DNA of 64,000 nucleotides from Letharia columbiana (lineage: Eukaryota > Ascomycota > Lecanoromycetes > Lecanorales > Parmeliaceae). Each line of letters starts with the position of its first letter. Position 1 is the stretch's first letter. A program made the position numbers and the translations under genes. Positions 57,215 through 64,000 of this stretch are shown one piece after another. Below the pieces are notes generated by a model, which worked only from the letters and a program-made list of their open reading frames with translations, did not search any database and had not been told where the DNA came from. The stretch lies in contig NW_023501053.1 of the NCBI RefSeq assembly GCF_014066305.1, forward strand, positions 762,501 through 826,500, read 5' to 3'.

Positions 57215-58898
57215 GGAAGAGTATGAGCGAAGATGTCGTCCGCCGGACCTGACTTGTTGCTTGCCTGAGTAGAGGTTACCTAATGACATTGCATGCATGA
57301 CTGAGGACCAAGTGGAGATCCGAAAATCTATCGTCCCAGTGGCCTACGCATGTTGGATCGCAAGAATCGCATACACTTCAAGCAAAGTACCACCCGCCGG
57401 CAAACATCCCAGTCCCCATCACCCATATACCTCGATCTGCCTCAAGTCGGAGACCACTGGTAGAAAAAGCGGCTTCAGACATTGTCGATCTCTCCAACCA
57501 ACCTCTCCATGCCATGAAGTACAGCTTTGAGACGCTCGTGTGACAAGTCGTGTATGTACCAAGTTGTCAGATATGATGTGAAGGTACCCAAACTCAGTGC
57601 CGCCATCCAACGAAGCTTTTGGCCATGCGTCCAATCTCTTGGTCTAAGTCGTACTTCTTTTCTGTTCCGCGCAGCCATGCCTTAGTCTTGTCTTGTCCAG
57701 CACAGACTCCAAGGTACAATGCACTCCGCGCACAACGCTAGGTGAGTCGTGCACCAGATACTCGAGTGGATTTTTCCAGGCTAGTCGCTGATTGCGTACG
57801 AGGCTTTGACAGCCTGTTGCAAGCCATTTATTTGGAGAGTGCCCGGCACGTAGACTTCCCAGCTTTCCCACTTACAGCACACATTTTGCACCATCCAATT
57901 TTTGAAGAGCCCGAATGACGTTGCCTGCGATGCGCCCCCAGAAGCTCATCCGGCAGCCCGGGAATGCGATGCAGTAGCCCTGTGGACTTAGTACCTTTCT
58001 TCACGCGAAAGGCTCATTGCTGTCGTCGCCTTCCCAGGGAGCCTGGCCCCATCGCTCAAGACCATGCACATACCCAACGAGAACAATGTCAACTAGTCCC
58101 ATCTTGCGAAGGTTTGAGGGCAGTAGAGGCTGCAAGCATTCTGAGTCGGAAGGCAGGGTGTAGTGCACACTGTCGCGCGTTTCCCCTTTCAAAGACAGAT
58201 AGGCAGCGTAATGTTTCACATAACCCACACCAGGAAAGCACTGTAGCCGAAGCGTCGGAGGTCGACTACGGAGGTCGTTGGGCGCTCCAGTTGAAAGATT
58301 TGTCTCTCGTCTTCGTAGGTGAGAGGCAAGCTTTCGAAGGGTTTCGTTCATGGATGCCTTTGACGACGATGCGGGACCACACTTTGTTCTGAATATCTGG
58401 ATGGACTTTCATACGCAGGTATTTGATCAAAAAGCTTCCCATGGTGTGAGTCTTGATAGATGCAACCGTGGGCTTGAGTAGGCCGGGACCAGAGCTCGAC
58501 TGATACAAGGCTCTCATAGAATGGTGGAAAGCCATCGTGGGCTGGAAGGACGTTGGACTGAAATTGCCTTTAGGAGAACCAGGTGGGACCTTGGAAGGGT
58601 TATAAGCCTTCAATCTCTTGCTGGTCACCTCAGTTGCTCGGAACGGAATTAGCATGACGAGTAGATAGGTAAGGGTGGTACAAAAAGTTCATTAAGAAAG
58701 ATTGGGAGCTTTTCCCTAGCGCCAGCTCCCGACCAATGGATCCAAATTATTCGATGTGGTGGACATGTGGGTAAACAAACCGTGATTAAAGATCATGGGG
58801 AGATAATCGACCTTTGTTCCACGCAAAGGCGCCATCGTCACTCGCTAGAGGGTCGACATAAATCTAGCAAAAAGAGGTTCGATTCGGTAGTGATACAA
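57215..58898. other. Gene-poor stretch before the channel gene
   Basis: 1.7 kb. Minus-strand frames of 116-129 codons at 58001-58351 and 58266-58655 overlap in different frames and have no recognised domain. They could be remnants of one gene, but no splice pattern joins them. Nothing else is seen. Confidence 0.35.
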
Positions 58899-61075
58899 TT
58901 AGCAATTACTGTTGCCAGGCTGCCTCCCCTTCTCCTGCGCCAAATTCTTCTCCCCCTCCTTTCTTAGCTCCTGCTCCAATGCTTGCATCAGCCTTTCTAA
59001 TACCCATTTAGGCTCGTCATTAGCAGTCATGAGCGGATTCCTCTGACTCAGCCAGCTCCAAGGCTTCAGTCGACCGTCTTTATCGCGACCACTAGCTGGT
59101 CCCTCCCCGTTAACTGTCGCTGCCAATTCAGATTCATGTACCTCCCACGGCCTTCGATGCCTCTCCTCACTCGACTCATCCTCGCCTAACAGCTTCAAAA
59201 ACCATGTCCATTCAGCGTACGTATATTGACGCGGTGGCGTAGCGCCCGTGTGCTGGACAACATTTTTCATCTCTTTCATGAGCAAATAGTGGCGGTTGTG
59301 TTTGCCGGCGGCAAGGTCTTTAGCGTTGCTACCCGGGTGCTCATTCATACTTTGACTTATACCCTTCACAGCTTCAGCGTGAGCGGGATCATCGGTTCCA
59401 GCACCGTCAGATTTCCCGTTCTCCATAAAACCTGGCGGCTTAGCTGATTGGAACTCGCTGCCCTTGGCCTTGGAAGCCTCATCTTTCATGGCGGATAGAG
59501 TACCAGTCTTCTCAGGTAGATGATCGCTAATCCATAGTGTGATTGTGTTGACGCCTTCATTTATGACGCCACCAACACTGCCGATGAGGACCGTCAGAGT
59601 AGGTAAAGCAACAAGAGACCATAAGACGAAGACTGGTTTGGCAGAGTTATCTTGCGGGTAGAAGTCGCCATAGCCGATTGTCAGGAAGGACACATAGGTG
59701 AAATACCTACTGGAGAGTCAGCTTTCGCCCTTCACAAGCACGATGAACTTAAACAGAGGAAAGAAAAGCCGTACAATGATTCGAAGTAGCTCCAATTCCC
59801 GGCACCCTTCTCGGCCTGCCAGAAAGCCACCGCTCCAATGAACCACAGAATAACGAAGGCACCGACGGAGGTCCCAAGTGCTAACATCCGGTTGTCATTC
59901 GCTGCAGTTTGCTGGACCTCACGCATGACGTCAAACTCCTGCTCCCGTCGCTCCAGTTCAGAGGAGGGATTGTTTTCAATCTTCCGCTCCTTGAAAGGCC
60001 GCAGGTGCGTGGTGCCGGTTTTCGGGTTGTACTTTTTCAATGCTTTCTGCCGAGCCTTTTCCATCGTACGAACTGATATCTTCGTTGAGGCGCGATCCAG
60101 CGCCAACGTGCTTATAGAAGCCACTATTAGACCGACGAAGAGTATACCTCCTATTGCCATTGGAAGGAAGAGTGACCTTCCCAGATGTGTCTTCGGGCTG
60201 AAGTCGCCGTATCCGATGGTGAATAGGGTCACGTCAACCCAATAAACTGCATCAAGATAATCCCAGTCTTCGATGTAAGCATAGACAGCTGCGGCTGAAA
60301 GGAGATAGCCAAGGAAGAGAAGGACCTGTATCATCAATGTCTTCTGACTAAAGGTCAGCTTGAAGTCCGAGCTGTACTGGCCAAACCAGACCCCACTAGC
60401 GGTAGCGACCAGCAGCGAAGCAACAATGAAGTACAAAGCCGCAGCGAGGATAGCGTAATAATAGGCCTGGGAGAAAGTCCGCGCCTGGCCAGGTGGTAGA
60501 GGAAGATGCGAGGGCGCTGCGGCGACCAAGCCTATCAACATGAAGCTGGCAATGTACCAGCCGATGATGGTAGCCGGCTGTGCGATCTTAAAAGGAATGC
60601 GGCCGAAATTGTTTGCCAGTAGGAACATGTTGGCGGCGATGGCAATGACGAATGAGACAGCATTGACTGCCAATACCCTGGAGCAATCAGCTTTTGTCCT
60701 TTTCCTTATGTGACCTTTCTGGCCCCTCACCAGCTGGGATCCGAGACATATTGGCCCTCGGACTCGGTCGAGGTTGGGTCTTGTATGAGCCTCCAATGCT
60801 CTATCAAGGCGCAAAGACTGAAGGCGGATGCCATTGGTCCAAATGTGCCTGCTATGAGAGGAAAAAGGGTTGTCGCGAACCACCATCGCCTGCATTGCGT
60901 TTTTAGCAGGCGTTTTCTCCGATTGTCTCGCCATGCGATTGGGCTGGCAATATTTCAGGAAGGTCGCATACGCTGGACTTAGGTGATCTTCTTCTGCTTC
61001 CTCTTCACCTTCCTCCCTGTATGCATCTTTTTTCTCTTGTAGGTCGACATCGTCCTCGCCCGCAGTCTTGTCCAT
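58899..61075 (-). CDS. TOK1: TOK1-type two-pore outward-rectifying K+ channel, frameshifted
   Basis: Exons 61075-60731, 60677-59775 and 59706-58899. Two selectivity filters (TIGYGDF) lie in WVDVTLFTIGYGDFSP and YVSFLTIGYGDFYP, the second after the last intron, with flanking membrane helices in the TOK1 arrangement. NPFGRI-type loops and AQPATIIGWYIAS are typical. In exon 1 the acidic N-terminus and FLKYCQPNRMARQ are in one frame, but the next conserved block (WWFATTLFPLIAGTFGP, then ALIEHWRL) is in another. The switch lies at about 60862-60882. The summed exon length is 2056 nt, one more than a multiple of three, so one base is extra. The plasma-membrane channel would release K+ on depolarisation. 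Confidence 0.82.
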
Positions 61076-62530
61076 TGTGTAATGTCCAATTGAGTGGTTG
61101 AGTGGAGGTAGAGAATCGGACTGTAGAGGTTGGACGGATTGCCATTGCCATGTTTACTCATGGATTTCCTTGGCAGAATTGGCATCTGCGACCGGGTGAC
61201 GCAATCCAGCTGGTGCAGCTCCCTTAAGCTTACTGCCCGTTGCTGGCTTGATATACTTGTCTGACAGGAACCATTCAATCATCAATCATTCAATCCACTG
61301 GTGCATCGCGAATCACGGAATCACTCAATCACTCATTTCAAGAGCCCACGTCCTGCGCCGACAAGCTTTGCCAAGCTCGTAGTCGCCAAGACAGCGGAGC
61401 TTGAGAGAGAATCCGCCCATTGGTGCATGGCAAGAAAGCTTCAATCCTTTGGACCAAAGCAACGTCAACCAGGCATTGATACCGTATATAATCTTTCATG
61501 CTGAGGCACTTTCTGTAATCAAGGACAAGTAAATTCGGTCAGATACCCCAACTTCTCACATTCTTTCGTCTGAACCTTTTCACTTGACGATTAAGTACTT
61601 AGCATCTTCCAACCCTCTAAACTTCAGGCAAGCTGCCAGTTTCTGGAAAAGTATAGAGCTGATATCGTATAAAATTTGTTTTGTGTAGATGTTATTTTAA
61701 GACTCATTGACAGCATCGCCACTCTTCCCGTCATTCTAACATCCCTCTACTTCGATCTTGAAGGTGTGAATCTCTCTCGAGGAGGCTCCATTTCACTACT
61801 TCAATTGCTAGTGCGGCCTCAAAATCATGTCCCTCTTATATGTATGTCAAAGTCCTTTTCACCGGAGCTGCAACAAACGGTCAGACCCTCCAGAAAATCT
61901 TGAAATTTTTTACCGTTCCTACATATGTTTGACATCCGCAATGACTCCAATGCGCTCTTTTTCCAGCACGGCAACTCCCTACAATGAATTCAGGATATTC
62001 AGCTCATGGAATGTGCTTCGCGTTCGGGGACCGGCAATGTTTCGTCCACAGCCTCTGCCAGCGTATCGAAGCGAATGCTCCCGTCACTTTCTAACAAAAG
62101 CGGGCCTCTAAAGCTACTGAGGAAGTAGAGACAAAGCTTTGTAATCCGCAGCATGGCGATTCTTACAGGTCTTCAAAGAGCGGCCGCTAAAGCAGGACCT
62201 CGTGAATAATTGTCTGCAGGATGTACGTTTCCTGCCAGTTCTGCACGAGAAGATATTGAGCTCGACTGGAGCCAGCGTGGCGGGAAATGAGACGAAAGCG
62301 AGGTGCAGTACTCGCAGACCACAATTTATCGATGGCAGGGCAGCCACAAGGCTATGAGTCCACGGCATCACTTCTCGACTCAAGAAGTACACAATCGATC
62401 AATCATCTCGACTATTGATGTGTTTCGATCCATGTACTAATCCTTACTTTTCCAGTCACCGCACAATTCCCGAGCCAAACCCCATAGTCCTTGCGCAAAC
62501 CCAGACTCAACCATCGAGTAAATCATCTCC
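61076..62530. other. Gene-poor stretch upstream of the channel gene
   Basis: 1.45 kb. It holds the channel promoter and, at about 61276-61340, a run of short AATCATC/AATCACT units. No gene is recognised. Confidence 0.4.
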
Positions 62531-62821
62531 ATGGCAGACCAAGACCCCACCAGCAAAGGCGACGACCAGACAGCAGCGGGACCCCTGAGAAGTCGATTCC
62601 CGGTAACGATAACGAAGCTGGGGATTCTAATAGGGGTGACGACGGCAGTAGAAGGGGGGCAGCAGAAGCCTGGGACTGAAATGGGACCGGGTTCGCGGGA
62701 TGATCCCCACCCGGGGTCGCGGGAAACGGGGACTGATCCTGTCATTGTCGTTGGCGGTACAGGGCCCTCTGATCCATCTAGTGGGGCCATGCAGGAGGAG
62801 GACGGAAAGGAGTGCTGTTGA
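62531..62821 (+). CDS. Small hypothetical protein, uncertain
   Basis: A 96-codon frame starting in a favourable context (CTCCATGGC). The product is Gly/Pro/Asp-rich with no membrane segment or known domain. The opposite strand is also open for 177 codons over the same DNA (62970-62437). Neither shows family similarity. The plus-strand choice rests only on start context and composition. Confidence 0.28.
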   Translation: MADQDPTSKGDDQTAAGPLRSRFPVTITKLGILIGVTTAVEGGQQKPGTEMGPGSRDDPHPGSRETGTDPVIVVGGTGPSDPSSGAMQEEDGKECC

Positions 62822-63185
62822 GATGTTGGCCAGGGTTCTAGTCTAGCATTAGCGGAGAATGGGAACAGTTTCAACGAGGATTTAGAGGAGACTTGAAGGG
62901 AATTATTCTTTGCAAATGCGGAAGTGAATTTGGTAAATCTTAAGTATATGGTTCGTGGTAGATTGACCAAGCAAAGCCCGCTTGAAATGGTGTGATAGTA
63001 ATCCGAGTCGTGAGGAAAAAACAGATCAGCGGTTCATCAAGAACATTGGTATCGTGAATGTAGCACCCGATCCAGCCAGCAACCCGCTTCAAGCGCTAAA
63101 GAACAGCAAGTACTGGGCTTCCAAGGTCAGCCCCAAAAAATCGATAGATAGCGACCATAGCAACAGATTCTCCTGCTGGAACACT
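62822..63185. other. Intergenic, 3' flank of the right-edge gene
   Basis: 364 bp with no recognised feature. Confidence 0.45.
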
Positions 63186-64000
63186 TCAAGATCCCTTCCC
63201 GCTTACTCTCTTCCAGAACTTCTTCAGAGTGCCACGCTCTTTTGGAAGCTGATCCCAGATATCCGCTTCTTTCTTCGTTGGCGGTAGATGCTCTAATGCT
63301 AGAGGATCATCGCCTGTGGTGTTTGCATACAACGCTTTCTCATCAGCTCGCAAATCCGGCCTCGTGAGCGTCATACGGAGAGTCATCTCCCTGCTTCCAG
63401 CAAGCAGCTGTGCGAAAGGTTCCGATGTGTGATGGCGGACGGTGGATTTGGGGAAGAGTTTACTGCTTGAGACGGAAGAGGTGGCTACTGACGGCGAGAG
63501 GAGCGCGGCGTCGTGGTTGAAGACACTGTCCATTGGAGTGTATGGTGCGTCTCTTTCTGGGAGGCTGGTGGTAGATTCAGCGTCATCATCATCGTCGAGA
63601 GCGTCGAATAGGGAGGGGATGTCATCGTGGAGGAATGTTTTGCAGGGTGCAGTTTTGTGGGCTCGGGAAAGTGAAGGTCGGCTTAAGGGCCGGTACTCTG
63701 TGTCTTCCATAGAGGGGAATCCAAATTCGATTGCTTCATCGAAATTTTGAGGAGAGGCCAGGTAAACGCGGAGCTTGAGTCTGGCTTTGGGATCTTGGTA
63801 GTATTTCGTGGATGCTTCGATGGCTGAATTGGATGTCTGGGGTCCATGAGCGAGTGCCAAGAATGGGCGAGATTCGGCATGTTGATGCACGGGCTGTGGT
63901 AGAGGTGTAGTTGCAAACGGTGTCGCATAAGTGGTTTTCGGAAGTGGCGGGACTGAAGAGGTATTTGCACCGAATGGCAATTGGTTTAGAGATAACGCTC
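63186..64000 (-). CDS. Conserved fungal hypothetical protein, 5' end beyond window
   Basis: The frame is open from the right edge to a stop at 63186, giving at least 270 residues. The true start is outside the window or in an upstream exon, since no ATG opens the frame here. The protein is mostly disordered and Ser/Pro/Thr-rich. Its better-defined parts are KYYQDPKARLKLRVYLASPQNFDEAIEFGFPS, LSRAHKTAPCKTFLHDD followed by an acidic DALDDDDD stretch, and a C-terminal basic helix (ERGTLKKFWKRVSGK). This resembles hypothetical proteins shared among filamentous ascomycetes. No function is known to me. Confidence 0.65.
   Translation of the reverse strand, partial: ALSLNQLPFGANTSSVPPLPKTTYATPFATTPLPQPVHQHAESRPFLALAHGPQTSNSAIEASTKYYQDPKARLKLRVYLASPQNFDEAIEFGFPSMEDTEYRPLSRPSLSRAHKTAPCKTFLHDDIPSLFDALDDDDDAESTTSLPERDAPYTPMDSVFNHDAALLSPSVATSSVSSSKLFPKSTVRHHTSEPFAQLLAGSREMTLRMTLTRPDLRADEKALYANTTGDDPLALEHLPPTKKEADIWDQLPKERGTLKKFWKRVSGKGS

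Noticed and set aside
58001..58655. Two overlapping minus-strand frames of 116 and 129 codons
   Set aside because: They lie in different frames with no splice pair joining them, and neither half resembles a known family.
62437..62970. 177-codon minus-strand frame
   Set aside because: Composition is biased by the GC-rich opposite strand. No domain is seen and there is no sign of selection. The plus-strand frame was kept only at low confidence.

Overview
The window is nuclear DNA of a filamentous ascomycete (Pezizomycotina). The evidence is many genes split by short GT-AG introns (mostly 45-70 nt), a Zn(II)2Cys6 regulator, fungus-specific families (Mpo1-like, Coa3, Pta1, TOK1-type channel, KRE9-like wall proteins), and a 6 kb AT-rich block that has almost no CA/TG dinucleotides, as expected from repeat-induced point mutation (RIP). 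I cannot name the species. All exon structures were worked out by hand from splice sites, reading phase and recalled family consensus, and no search was run.

Layout. 1-6.1 kb is a gene-free RIP-degraded repeat block. 6.2-30.5 kb is dense housekeeping DNA: Mpo1-like dioxygenase, mitochondrial ATP synthase alpha, a zinc-cluster factor, an NTF2-like protein with KEN motifs, a BTB protein, RNA polymerase III subunit Rpc25 back-to-back with its paralogue Rpb7, dipeptidyl aminopeptidase B, NAD(P)HX dehydratase, Spt2, ribosomal P2, Erg28 and ribosomal S15. 31-50 kb holds a KRE9-like wall protein, a probable complex I accessory subunit, Sil1, an acidic nuclear protein, Pta1/symplekin, Coa3, a second KRE9-like protein, an Hpm1-type histidine methyltransferase, a cysteine-rich secreted protein and an atypical SDR. 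50.4-64 kb is looser. It has a 330 bp inverted relic of the left-hand repeat, a large secreted GH13 enzyme with altered active-site motifs and two cysteine modules, a frameshifted dCTP-deaminase/dUTPase-like gene, a TOK1-type potassium channel with an apparent one-base frameshift, and an incomplete conserved protein at the right edge.

Gene order strongly alternates strands. Six pairs start head to head over 270-660 bp (Mpo1-like/ATP1, RPC25/RPB7, SPT2/RPP2, ERG28/RPS15, complex I subunit/SIL1, PTA1/COA3), so shared promoters are likely. No operon, CRISPR array, tRNA, rRNA or complete transposon was found. The points most worth checking are the Pol II/Pol III stalk-gene pair, the amylase-like protein, the two frameshifted genes, and the SDR that lacks its catalytic lysine.
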